The notes beneath the pieces are model-generated. The model did not search any database, had not been told where the DNA came from, and worked only from the letters and a program-made list of their open reading frames with translations. Shown here piece by piece: positions 12,022-23,602 of a stretch of 64,000 nucleotides of DNA. The position numbers were made by a program, and so were the translations under genes. The stretch lies in the NCBI GenBank assembly GCA_016508695.1, contig VNKQ01000008.1, forward strand, positions 1,488,001 through 1,552,000, read 5' to 3'. Every line of letters begins with the position of its first letter. The stretch's first letter is position 1. Source of the DNA: Hyphodiscus hymeniophilus (lineage: Eukaryota; Ascomycota; Leotiomycetes; Helotiales; Hyphodiscaceae).

Positions 12022-13040
12022 ATGCCACAGACCTGGCTGATTGTCGGAGGCTCCCGGGGAATCGGGCTCGAGTTCGTCACGCAGCTTCTTGCCCAAGGAC
12101 ATACCGTAATTGCCACAGCGCGAGCTCCAGCATCTGCACCGCCCGTCAACTCTTTGGGCAACGGAAGCCAACTGTACTCACTGACTGGGACGCCGAATGG
12201 GAAAAATCTCACTATCTTGGAGTGTGATGTTAGTGATGATGCGAGCATCAAGAGGTTCGGCGAACAAGTGAGGAAGCTGGGGAGGAAGGGCGCTGTGCTA
12301 GAACGGGGGATCATTGATGTCGTTGTTCTCAATGCTGGTGTGTTGGTTTATCCAAATCGCGTGAGTGAGATGTAGGTTTCTCCTTTCTCTAGTGTCATGC
12401 TTTAAATGCTTCATCTCTTCGATCCGTTTGTCACATAAAACTCATCTCTTCATACTCAAAAGTCACAAGCTCACAATTAAACAGATCTTTCAAAGACTTT
12501 GCCCATCACCTTCATACCAACACCATCGGCCCACTAATCACCGCCCAAACCCTTCTCGCTCTGTCATCACCGACCTATCTCCCCCCCGTCTCAGTACTCA
12601 CCTCGCCAATCTCGCCAAACTTCCCATCAACCCCCCTCAGCATCCACACTCTAGTCTTCATCTCGTCAGATTCCGGTTCAACGACCAACTTCCGCTCTTT
12701 CGAAGACGGTTTCGCAGCGTACGCGGCATCGAAAGCGGCCCTGAACCAAGGACTTCGCCATCTGGCCGCCGAGCTGCAGAGATCGAAGGGTAGAGCGGCG
12801 CCGACTGTACTGGCTCTTCATCCCGGTGAAGTCACCACGGATATGGCGGCTAGTGTGAGTCTTGATTGGGATGTGGAGGGTATCATCAGCCCCGGAGAGA
12901 GTATCAGCTGTATGCTAAAGGTGATTGCGGAGAAAGGGAAGGGTGGTATAGATGAAGGAGGCCACGCTAGCGCGGCTGGGAAGCAGGAGGAAGGCGTAGC
13001 AACTTTTTGGACTTGGGAAGGGAGACGATATCCTTGGTGA
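12022..13040 (+). CDS. short-chain dehydrogenase/reductase (SDR)
   Basis: Two exons, 12022-12371 and 12485-13040, with a 113-nt intron, give 301 aa. The start is the ATG of MPQTWLIVGGSRGIGLEF. An in-frame GTG further upstream is not a credible eukaryotic start. The Rossmann nucleotide-binding motif GGSRGIG, the ECDVSDD acidic site and LNAGV are present. The join gives VSEISFKDFAHHLHTNTIGP. The catalytic Ser lies in VFISSDSG and the YxxxK in YAASK, and LALHPGEVTTDM follows as in classical SDRs. The product is probably a cytosolic NAD(P)-dependent oxidoreductase. The substrate is unknown. Confidence 0.88.
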
Positions 13041-14289
13041 TGATGAGGCTCTTGGGGACGAGAACATCCATTGTCGAGATTGAGAATTGTTTTTCCAAGA
13101 TACCCTTTGCCGCCTTCCGGTTAGCTATGCGTTGGACGGTACTTATCGCCTCGGAACCGAGAACAGAATATGTGTAAATACGAAATCTGGTTCCTGCTCC
13201 TTCACTTCCACAAGAACATCACAAACTTCACACCACAGGCTGCGCATTTCTAGCAACGACTTGGTTCACACGTGCGCGTCTTTGAAAGATTGTCCGTATC
13301 AAATCATCGCATACTTCCGATATAGCTCTGAGCTCTGAGCTATTCCCGACTACGAAAGTCCGCTCATTCGACGTATTCCAATTCGCAAATATATAACCAT
13401 ATATGTGAAATTCCTCGGGCATTTTAACGGATAATCTTTCATTAGGATAGCGGGGGTCTTAGAACATTTCCCACACAAAGAAGCCGCGGTCTCTAGTATG
13501 AGTCCATCAACTGACTTATTTCTTCCGGGAACTCCTGCTCGATATCTCGTTGCTGTCCTAAATCAACGAAGAAACGCTTCTCGGAGAAAAGACGGAACGG
13601 CCTCCTCGCACAGGGAGTCGCCACGGTTATCCTCGCTAAATAAGCGCTACTACATGCCTCACCAGAAGGTAAGGTACCTGGTACCTAGCATGGAAGAGCA
13701 CTTGATCGAGTTCTAGCAGGAATAGTCGAGGTGTTATAGACGAATACTTGTGGAGAAGAGGCATGTCCGATCTCTCCCTCGATATAGTTGCCACTAAGCA
13801 GTTTCCTCTCTCCCACCAGCTTCGCTGAGGTTAGTCAAATCCCATGGTCACACATAGCACTTCTTGGGGACCCAAGTTGAGAATTTTTCTTTCTTGCATT
13901 CAGAACAAAAGCTTCTAATGGATGTCTGCCCTTCCTTTGTGCATCACAGATTAAAGTCAGCTCAGCACAGCTCAGCTCCTCGAATCGCTTTCTCGAATAT
14001 GTCCAGGTAAGCCACTTCTCCACAAATCGTCCCCAATGTATGTCAATGAATCGAAAGAAAGAGGTCTTAGATACACATTACAGTTTCGAGACTGGTCGAA
14101 AAAAGCTGTGGCCAGTTGTATGTAACCTGCCTCCGCAAAATTACTTTTGCATCCGCAAATGAGCCAGAATAGAACAAAAGGACGAGGCAAGAAATTGTAC
14201 ATTCGTCGTTTCGCTCATCAGTATCCCCAACGCCATTTCCAAATCTTACTACCCAGGTCGCTTAATGAAATATCCTATGCAGAGTTGAA
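13041..14289. other. convergent intergenic region, no gene seen
   Basis: About 1.25 kb lies between the 3' ends of the SDR and SH3 genes. It holds only short frames without motifs. Confidence 0.5.
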
Positions 14290-16189
14290 TCACAAAGCTT
14301 GACCAACAGGCTTTCTTGAGATCGGGCCATCAGTTGGTGGACTGCGGGATAAGGGTGGAGAGCCGGCGAAATCGTTTTGTACGACTGGATTCATTGGACT
14401 GAGACCCGGCGGACCATTTCTGGGGGCTTGCATTTGAGTAGTTGAAGGACTGCGAGAACGATCTTGTCGAGGAGCCATTGGCTTTTGGGGGAGTTGACCA
14501 GTGGGAGTCATCGGTCGATTACCGGCGGGAGACATGGCGCGGGGTGGGCCTTGCTTCATAGCGGGTGACATTGGGCGACCTTGTCTCATGGCGGGGGACA
14601 TCGGGCGACCTTGGTTGTTGGCGGGTGACATTTGACGACCTTGCTGAGGAACACGCATGCCAGCTGGTGGTGGGCCTCGAGGACCGTTTTGCTGAGGACG
14701 AGGCTTGACAGGACGTGTTGAGAGACAGGTTCGGGGAACAACACCTTGCTGAGAGCGATCGAGACGAATGCAGAGGGCCTAAAGTATGTCAGAAATGGAC
14801 CACAGCAAAAGCGAGATCACTTACCCATCCATCATCATACTCATGCAACATGCGAATCAATTGGCCAGCGCGCAATTCAAGTTCGTCCTCCATGGATGGC
14901 TTAAAGTCAAGTTGAACACGGTGAACGACACTATTGGTGGGACCACCAGCAGCAGCAATGGCAGCGCCTTGAGGGGTTTGGGTGGGTGTACTAGGAGAAT
15001 CGGAAGTCATGCTGAACTCGGTACCAGCGGGACTTGGTGGACCTCTGAATGGACCGCCCTTGGTGAAATCAATTTGCTTTGGTTGGTTTTCGCGCTTCGA
15101 AGCTCCACGGGCGAGACCAATTACGGCAACAGCGGGCACAGGTGCTGCAGCAGCTCCAGAAACAATTTCCCCTCCTGGACCGACAGAATCGACGACAGCT
15201 GGACCATTGGCGTTTGCAGCATCGATGGTTTCTGCATGACTGCCAAATGGGTTGTTTCGGTTCGAGTCTGGAGAAAGCATTGGTCTGTCCCATGCGCTTC
15301 CGGTCTTGGGTGGAGCGGCAGGAGCTGAAGCCATTGCGAGAACATTGCCACGGCTTGCACGCTTCTCACCACCAAGGTTGGGAAGAAATTGAGTAACAGG
15401 ACGAAGAGACAGGCGAGGGGCAGTGGCATTAGTACGTATGCTTGCTGCTCGTGCTGGACCTCCGATCGCGTCGGTCTTCTCATCATCCAATCGCTCAGCT
15501 TTCATCGCATTCTTTCGCTTCTTGAAGCAGAACAATACAATAGCCAGTACGGTTCCGAACAAGAGCAAGATACCGATAGCCAAACCAGCCTTTCCTCCAG
15601 TGCTCATGCCTCCAGAACTTGACGATGCGGAGGCGGAAGATGTTGAGCTAGCTGCCGAACCCGTATATGAGAGGGTTGAGCTTTCGTGGGGAGTTGTGGG
15701 ACTGCTGGTAGCTACGGCAATTGCGATTGACGTCGCGACGGAAGATGTGGGAACGATCGAGGAGGGAAGGCCAGTTGAAGAAGAAGTTCGGAGGGTGGTA
15801 TCAGCTACGATGGATGAAGTCTTGGATTTGGCGGGACTGACGGGACTGGCGGTCTCGGCGACAATAGAGCTACTCTCAGTATCAGTGTCCTTTGCTGGGG
15901 TCGACTTGGCTTCTGCGGTAGGTGTAGTTGACGCTTGTATGTGTGTTTCTAGAGACTTCGTAGCAGTGACTCCCAAAGTAGTATATCCTGCCACCGGGCC
16001 TTCGAAGGTCTTTGATGCGGTCACGTAAACGACGGAGACGAGGGTCTGGTCAGGGTTGGCCTCAGCTTTAGCTTCAGGCTGGCCGAAAGCTGAAGCCCAG
16101 GCATCTGCAGCGGCGCTGGCTATAGCCTCTGGGTCTGGGAAGGCATCGCGCGCATGGCGACGATGAAGATGTTCATGAGCGTGGTCCAT
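14290..16189 (-). CDS. single-pass membrane protein with cytoplasmic SH3 domain
   Basis: Exons 16189-14825 and 14778-14290, with a 46-nt intron, give 617 aa. The N-terminal ~215 residues are Ser/Thr-rich, as in an O-glycosylated ectodomain, with no obvious cleavable signal. One transmembrane helix follows (LAIGILLLFGTVLAIVLFCF), then KKRKN as cytoplasmic anchor. The SH3 domain spans the intron: VQLDFKPSMEDELELRAGQ, then DDGWALCIRLDRSQQGVVPR. The tail is Pro/Gln/Arg-rich with four or five degenerate MSPAMRQGRP-like repeats. The layout resembles Fus1-type fungal membrane SH3 adaptors at sites of polarised growth or fusion. That role is inference. A 201-codon antisense open frame inside this gene is a shadow. 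Confidence 0.85.
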
Positions 16190-17954
16190 CTTGATTGATC
16201 GAGAATGTAGGGAGAGAGCTGTGGTGAGATGGAGATTGATTAGAAAGATTTTCGTGTTGCCTCGCGATTATTGTGGGAGATTGGATTCGCGTGGTATTAT
16301 TGTATTAGAGACAAAATTGAACGAGAATCGTATGGTTGGTCGCGGAAAAGAGAGGATGGGATTATCGCGATGTTTGTGGGTGGAGTAAAGAGCGTGGATG
16401 TTGGTAAACAATCGAGTAGGGCGAATCGTGAAAGAGTGAACGACTCGAAGGGATTGAATGTGCACCGCTTCAGCGAAGAAGGATGGCGACGATGAGGGTG
16501 TGGGAGGGAAGAAGAGGGTGAGAAGAAAGAAAGGCGGAAGACAGGCGAAAGGTTCGGATGATTGTGGAGAGAGAGAGGGAGAGAGAGGGTCAGTCAGATC
16601 TGCGTTTGCCCGTCACTTCTTCCTTGGGCGAAACTGCAAGGCACAGCCTTCTGAGTGGGTGAGCCTGATGCGCTCTTCTCAAATAGGTTTAGTCGAGGTA
16701 CACCCCCTTTTACCGGTGGCTTGTGATGGGGTAGTTGATTGGGGAGGGAGGGCTCAATGAAATGAGGCACAAAGGGCGGGAAGAAACAGAAGAAGCGGAA
16801 TCACCTATTGATAAGTATGTATGACTCTTCCTGGAAGCCACAAGATAAGATAGAAGTGCATCTACACTTGCATCATTCTACACATGCAATATTGTTGATC
16901 AGATAGTCCTTCGTATTGTGAACACAGTATTATACTGTACCATTGTGAAGTGTTTGTTTTGTTTATTTCTTTATTTGTTTGTTTGTTTGTTTGTTTTGTC
17001 CTGCTCTATTGTAGAGTACATCATGTTGACCCCTGGACGCAAAATGAGAGATCCCGTGAACCCACGGCTCGCGGCCCATGTCGTCGTTGACTTACCTACC
17101 ATTTCCATGTATGATCCATCTCATGTCACCCGGGAAGAAAGAAAACACACCTTTCCCTATCTTCATATTTATCCTTATTCTTCTTCCCTCCTCTCACAAG
17201 CCATCAAGCCATCAAGCCATCCTCAGCCTCGATGACCCTCTCATCCATCCGTCTATCCGACGATAACCGGATAATATATTGTATTTGTATCCCGTACCTC
17301 ATCTCCCGCAATCAAAACCCACCAATCACGAAAAATCGGGCTTCCACAGTTCCTAAATTAGACGTTTCAAAGGCCTGCCGTTTTAGTGTCTGAGCCTAAA
17401 TTACTGCAGATCGTTTTAGTGCCATCTTTGATGGGATTGAGCACGTGCGTGGCACCTGATGAGAGTGAGACTTATATTCGTTCATCAGCCTCATTGATTT
17501 ACTACTGCGCCTGCTGCTATCGGAAACAGCAACAGCGAGAATGTTATAGGACTCAAAAGGCGATCCATGAAAATAACCATTGCCTCGGGCAGTCCCGAAT
17601 AATGAGCAAGACATCGACTTCCTTTCCTCCCAGGTTGCGAATATTGCTACCACGTTACCTCTCTCTTCCCGTCTTGTCTTGTCCACGTTATTGCGGACAC
17701 GGAATTTAGTCTTCAACTTCACGACATGCTCGCAAGATACTCTGTAGGTTCACGAAGGAGGACTGTGCTCGATTCTACATCAAAAGTCACCTAAACGAAA
17801 CGTCTGATCTGTTCTCCATTCACATCAAAGTCATAGCAATGATAGAGTCGTCAGAAAGAACCTTTACGTTTACGGCTTATCGAACTTCCAGCAGCCTTCA
17901 CAACTTGCGAAGATTGCTCACAGCCTCCGTAAACTCACATTGGCCTCCTTTCCA
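16190..17954. other. intergenic, simple repeats, no gene seen
   Basis: This contains the upstream region of the SH3 gene, purine-rich GAGAGAGA tracts near 16570-16590 and a (TTTG)n microsatellite at about 16974-16998. No gene is supported. Confidence 0.5.
16974..16998. repeat. (TTTG)n microsatellite
   Basis: About six consecutive TTTG units lie in intergenic DNA, the last one lengthened by a T. Confidence 0.85.
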
Positions 17955-20779
17955 TCAAACAGACGCAACTTCCAATTCTCGTAACCGAGCTTCAAGTTCC
18001 CTACACTGCTTTGAGAAAGGGCCTCGGATGTTTCTATATCCAGACAATGCCCGAGTGTACATCTCCTTGGCCATGGTTTCCCGACCTGTGTCTGAGTAAA
18101 CATTGCCAAACCCGGTCATGGTATTCAACGCTGGTAGATATAACGACATAATTTGAGGGCCAAAAACCTCCTCGTAGCCTTGTAGTGCCCGAGTATACAT
18201 TGCCTCCGCTTCTACAAGCTTGCGTTGCTTATAGTAAAAATTCCCTAGCTTATCGATCGTACGAAGTGTCTCGATATCCCTTGGTCCAAGAGCCTCCTCA
18301 TAGCCTTGTAACGCTCGAGTATACATTGCTTCTGCTTCTACCAGCTTGCCTTGGCTATTGTAAAGATTCCCTAGCGTAATGACCGTTTGAAGTGTCTCGA
18401 TATCCCTTGGTCCAAGAGCCTCCTCGTAGCCTTGTAACGCTCGAGTAAACTTCGCCTCTGCTTTTACCAGCTTGCCTTGGCCGAAGTAAACATGCCCTAA
18501 GTTATTCACCGTAACGAGTGTCGATATATCCCTTGGTCCAAGAGCCTCCTCGTTGCCTTGTAACGCTCGAGTAAACAGCGGCTCTGCCTCCGCAAGCTTG
18601 CCTTGGCCGAGGTAGAGCAAACCTAACATCTGCAAATCCCATTCCATTCCCTTAAGATCTACTTTGTCTTCTCGTATAAACTGCTCTTGCCTGGTAGCAT
18701 GCTGAAGCAAACGCCGTTGTGATATCCACGAGTTTCTTTCATCTCTCATAGAAATATCTGAAGCGACACAAGTCAATGCGAGCTGTGCAAATCTCTCATC
18801 CCATTCCTTGTTCAATACAAACATGGTCCATGAGTGCATACAGCTATGCATGCTATATCCTCCGGACCCGAACTGCTGCTGAAGCGATGGATCTGGATCA
18901 ACGAGCCCGAAACTGCAAAGCAGAGTAATCGCCTTATTGAAATTCAGTTCATTACTGAGCTTCTGCGCCCACTCTTCTTTCACGAAGCTTATGTGTCGAA
19001 GAAGTTCGTACCATATATCTTGTCGATCAAAGTATGCCCAAAACTTAAGCAGGTTTGCCGCCACCGGGTTTTGTTGTTGGATCCTATCAAAGGTAATCTG
19101 CCATGTCGAGTACAATGAGCGATATTCATACGAACTCAACTGCGGACTAGTTGTTTGAAGCATCAACCACGATGCCTTGTAAAGCCGAAGATAATATGAG
19201 AAGCTGGTGATCACATGCTCGAGATATGCCCCTGCTGTGGAAAGAGCAAGGGGTAGGCCATCTAGTTCCTCGACGAGTGCTACAGCATCCAGATCTGCCT
19301 TGTCAGTACTCCCTTCGCTCATCTCAATAAATCATACCAACATACCCTTTTCAATGCCCAAACGCCCTGACATATTAGATACAATCTTGAGACCTTCTCT
19401 AATATCAAGCAGTTTCTGAACAGGAATTCGCTCACCCTGCCTGATTTGTGACGACCGCGACGTGATGATAATGGAACCGTGATCAGAGCGAGGGAGGAAT
19501 TGACGTATGTCGACTGCCGAGGTGTCGGGATTGCCAGGTGTCTTAGGGTTGTCCAAGTTATCGTAGATCATTAGCCACCTGGTATTCTCCGGGAGGTCAA
19601 GCCAGGCCTTGACTTGGCTTATGACTTGATCGAGGTCTTCATTAGGATCTTTATCAAGGTCTAGACTTGATAGCGTACTGTTTGAAGGATGATACCTTAG
19701 CACCTGCTGAGCGACGTTCTGAAAGCTTAGCTTGAGAGAGTCCTCGTCATTCGCGCTCAACCAGAAGATCGCCATATACTTCTCCTTAAATCGTTTGGCA
19801 TAAGTGATAGCCAGCTGAGTCTTTCCCATACCCCCAAGACCATGTAGGACGATACAGGATCGGCTTTTGTGCCCTTAGAGTAGCTCGTACATTTTCGACA
19901 GCTCCTTCTCCCTAGCAACAAATTGTGTAGCTTCAAGAAATAACGTGAGGTCAAGCCCAACGGTAAATTGTTCGACATCTACCCCTGTGCTGGGTCAGCT
20001 TCGTTGCTTTAGCTAGCACAGCTCTATAAAAAAATTTTACCCTTATACAGCCTGTGAATCTCATCATCTAGCCGCCTAAATGCCTAATCCCTTCTCTCCC
20101 CATAGTTTGGCACTATGGACACATCAAATATCCCGATTAAGCAGTATACTTCATCCTTTTCAATACTAATATTGCGGCGTTCTGCCCAAGATCTTCGCTC
20201 TTTGATACTAAAACTCGATAATGTATCACCTCGAAGAGCTTTGTTTGCGATGCCGGTAATTTTGGATAGCTCAGACTCAAGCGACAACTTGCTCCCAAGT
20301 CGCTCACCCTCCAAGCTAAAGAAATCAACCAGCCTTAGTGCGATAAGCTCTTAAAGTGTCCAGCCTCGACTGAACCATCGACTCTTCCTAGAGGTTTCTT
20401 CCCATGCCTTCTGGTCATCCGCTCCAGTATTAGGCTAGGCGACGTCGGAAAGGTAAACGTAGCAGCGCGCAGCGTTCTGATACCACCGAAACATGGAATT
20501 AATCGCCGCCCCGAGCTCGACCGCATTCTTCTTATCGATGCAGCAGGTATCTACCCAGAAGTATTGCAGTCCGTCAATTGCAGCCTGCTCCGCGCAGAAC
20601 TGTGTTTTCTTCCATCCAGCCCTGCTCTTACCGGTACCAGCTTCTATTTCTTGCAAGCTAACCTCCTCAATTCCCCAAGTGTGAGAGAGGATAGCATAGG
20701 CGGGGACGTCGCCGCTGGTCATTTCGCGAAAGACGATCTCGCCGTCCGGCTTGCGCTGCAAGAGGCGTATGAGAGCCAT
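17955..20779 (-). pseudogene. decayed HET-NB-ARC-TPR (fungal NLR-type) gene
   Basis: Read from 20779 with one 56-nt intron (19985-20040), a single frame encodes three domains. First is a HET domain (YAILSHTWG, FWVDTCCIDK, SRGWTL-ELIA). Next is an NB-ARC domain with P-loop GLGGMGKTQLAITYAKRF, Walker B-like WLMIYDNLD, IIITSRS and LDGLPLALSTAGAYLE. Last come kinesin-light-chain-like TPRs with a 42-residue period. Five in-frame stops interrupt it, at 20435-20437, 20351-20353, 20084-20086, 19875-19877 and 19332-19334. Two sit where glutamine is expected (WTL*ELIA, ELL*GHKS), consistent with C-to-T change. Such proteins mediate allorecognition and cell death. This copy cannot make the full protein. 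The last 455 codons (19322-17955) remain open. Confidence 0.88.
18100..18640 (-). repeat. tandem TPR-coding repeats, ~126 bp unit
   Basis: Three near-identical 42-codon units are flanked by diverged ones, each containing GQGKLVEAEAMYTRALQGYE-like sequence and EALGPRDIETL. High DNA identity between units is usual for repeat domains of fungal NLR genes, which gain and lose units by recombination. Confidence 0.85.
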
Positions 20780-22640
20780 GAGTGAAGGACAGTCGAAGTG
20801 GCTCGTTGGGTATATCAGCGCAAGGACTGAGATCCAAGTCGACAGATTGGAAGCCGATGACGAACGACCGATCATCAAAAGATTCTACGGAGGTGGTCGT
20901 ACACGCTGCCAACGAGGCTGCATCGTGGCGCAGGCTTGAACAGCTGAGGCAGACACAATGGGACGCTCAATGTCGCTCATTTCATGAATGCACCACCAGC
21001 ATCATACTGTAGGATGACAGACTAACCCTTTTTCCATTTGATTTTGTGCTAATCGTCAGGACCTCGAAATTTGGAGATGTCGACGACGCAACAAGGGAGT
21101 ACTCGTACTGTAGATCCCAGGCATCACATTACGCGCCGAGCAAACCGACTGAGGTACCTGTAATGTGTAGGCAAGGCTTTCAAGGAATTTCACTCGCTTG
21201 AGGATCCAAGAACGTTCGGAGATTCATCCAACAAAGGTGATGAAATTGAAAAATTACGAAGCAGATTTTGAGATGCGAAGTTGAATTTAGCATCTCATAA
21301 CGGGGCGCGTCTCGTTACAGTACGTACTGTACGGGGAATAGCGTGGGTAGGTCCTGGCCCATGCTTTCCATTTTTTCTCCATTTCTTCGATGTACAGCGT
21401 GGTTCCTGGATTGAAAATGCATAATCAGTGCAGATACTGCGCTTCCTTTTTGTTGTTTTTTCCTGGGCTACATGGGCTGAGACTGTGCATGTTATGTTAT
21501 AACAGAAGCTCCGATTTGAGAAAGGTTAGTCAGGTACGGAAAGAAACCTCTTCATCACTTGTGAATAATCCGCCGTATCTGGAACATGCTTGACAGCAAT
21601 GAGACCACATGCGGTCAGTCACCTTCAAAAGGAGTTGATTCCGAGGTCCGAATCGTGCAAAAGTTGTTAGCGATTTGAAGTATCTAGAGTTCTGTTATCT
21701 AGTACATACCAATTTCTATACTTTCTTTCTCTACATTCCCATCTGAACTCCAAACACCATTTCCACTCCATTCCTCCCCATCCCATCAATGTCAAGCATA
21801 CATACCTCATTTGGAGCCACCTTTCGGGTCTCTCATCATCACAGCAACTCTCACTTCTTTGCCACCGAATCTCGACAGATCGATCCCAATCTCGTCAATC
21901 TTCTTCCACACGTACTTACTGTACACTGTACACGGGAAACTTATCCGGCGACTTCTAGTTATCATTCGAGTGGCGCAAAGGCAAGCTTACTCCCCCAATT
22001 CCAGCGATTTACTACGGAAAGCTTTCCTCATACATACTCGAATATTCCACGGCGCGTTGATTTCGATTTCCACCTTCAGCCGGGCTTTAATTATCAGCTC
22101 TCAGTTCAAACGTGTCAAGATTGGGTAGCCTACCATTTTCTTCCATAGCCGCGTATATACACTGTCTTACTGAGTCTTACCCTAGAATACCTGGCAAGCG
22201 CCAATTTTGGTTACTTTCGAACGGAATTCTTAGCTTCCGCAAACCCAAGAATAAACATAGAGTCGCTGCCGCCGTCGTAGGGATAAGTTATGCTTAAATT
22301 CTTGACACCTTGCGCCACGATTCAGCAGCCACCTGAGGCTCATCTTGATTCTGCTTTTTGATAGGTTGTTTGACGCTGGACTCATCGTGGCGGAGTGTCT
22401 TCATTTAGGCGCAGTTCTTGGTAGCCGACCTCGGCGACTTCATGGCTGTGAGCAACGGAATTTATGATTTCTTGGAATAAATAGATGTTTGAAACAAGAG
22501 TTGAAAGGTTGTATATAAGGTTTTCATATTGTCTCTTCCCTAACGATCCAGCATCCCCCATCATCAACAACTTCTCTCTTACAAATCCAATCCGCATCAA
22601 AACAACCGTCACCAATCCCATCCCATCCCAACACTTCAAA
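20780..22640. other. gene-poor interval with SSP promoter
   Basis: No coding gene is supported in about 1.9 kb. The left part was probably the promoter of the NLR relic. The right part is the promoter of the small secreted protein gene, with a TATA box listed separately. The frames at 21789-22148 lack motifs. Confidence 0.5.
22511..22520 (+). promoter_or_regulatory. TATA box of the small secreted protein gene
   Basis: GTATATAAGG lies about 120-130 bp before the start codon at 22641. A pyrimidine/CA-rich leader typical of a strongly expressed fungal 5' UTR follows it. Confidence 0.6.
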
Positions 22641-23066
22641 ATGTTTTCCAAATCCTCTCTCGCAGCTTTCCTACTTACGATGACATCTCTCTCCTCCGTC
22701 CACGCCGCAAACTGCAACATCGACGGCGCAGTAAACGACATCCCAACCTCAGACATCGAGAGCCTAGCGAGCGGCATTCTCACCAACAACTTCTCCCCTC
22801 CGCTGCCGGGCGAGTTCAGTCTCGGGACGTTCCAGAACCAGCAGTTTCCCGTCGTCGGAGGAGCGACGATCTGTATCTTCAACAACGAGCTCTTCCAGAC
22901 CGTGGACTTTGCGCTCTCGGACGTGCAGTTCGCCGTGCAGAATATCCTGGATCAGTGCTTCACGGGGAGCACGGGTGGTCATAGTACGTTTACTATTGAT
23001 TCGAATGATGGCAGTGGAAATTCGGTCATTTTGAGTGTCAATAGCCCGGATTTCGCTTGTGATTAG
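22641..23066 (+). CDS. small secreted cysteine-containing protein
   Basis: A single exon gives 141 aa. A clear signal peptide (MFSKSSLAAFLLTMTSLSSV) ends at about HA, leaving a mature protein of ~119 aa starting ANCNIDG. Four cysteines (in ANC, TICIF, LDQCF and FACD) could form two disulphides, and the last stands next to the C-terminus. I recognise no enzyme family. Its size, secretion, even cysteine number and TATA-driven promoter match the general profile of secreted or effector-like fungal proteins. That role is inference only. The in-frame codons upstream of 22641 lie in the leader, so the ATG before the signal peptide is preferred. Confidence 0.8.
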   Translation: MFSKSSLAAFLLTMTSLSSVHAANCNIDGAVNDIPTSDIESLASGILTNNFSPPLPGEFSLGTFQNQQFPVVGGATICIFNNELFQTVDFALSDVQFAVQNILDQCFTGSTGGHSTFTIDSNDGSGNSVILSVNSPDFACD

Positions 23067-23602
23067 GAGGGATCTGGATGAACATTTCGGGGATTTGTAT
23101 TTTTGCTCAATGAAGCGTGGAATCTGGAACTGGTTATAATGGGTCTCGGGGTTTGAATGTGGCCATTGATATAAAATGTAGTAACAGAAATAGATAAGAT
23201 TCAAATGTACCAGACTCAAACAGAAATGAGAGCCTGTCTTCAATGAGTATGGAGAAGTGGCGCAAACAGTGAATATCCTAACAAACAAAGCCTGAGGAAA
23301 GTAGAGAAGCTTTCTCCCTCCTCGCACTGGGCAAATGATGCAGCTCTTTCTCTTTGGTCATTTGACAAATCATTCTTAGGACTCCGATATCACTGCAATC
23401 TTCAATGTAGCTTTCAATCTAAGTTGAAGATGCCGACCTCCAACAAACGGGACTATCTGAGCTGTAGGGAGAGCGGGGCATTGTAGATTTTCGGCTAGGA
23501 ACCCCACTAGAATAGGGGTTTCTGCAGGCAGCTCACGCAGCATTGCATTTTCATTACAGCTTCAAGAGTATTCCAATCGAAATGATCTGCCAATCGATGG
23601 AT
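23067..23602. other. convergent intergenic region, no gene seen
   Basis: 3' regions of the small secreted protein and NmrA-like genes. The long antisense frame across 22764-23327 is a shadow of the secreted protein gene. Confidence 0.5.

Noticed and set aside
15423..16028. 201-codon plus-strand open frame
   Set aside because: It is antisense to the Ser/Thr-rich ectodomain of the SH3 membrane protein, and its Val/Ala/Ser composition mirrors that coding strand.
22764..23327. 187-codon minus-strand frame
   Set aside because: Shadow of the small secreted protein gene and its 3' region.
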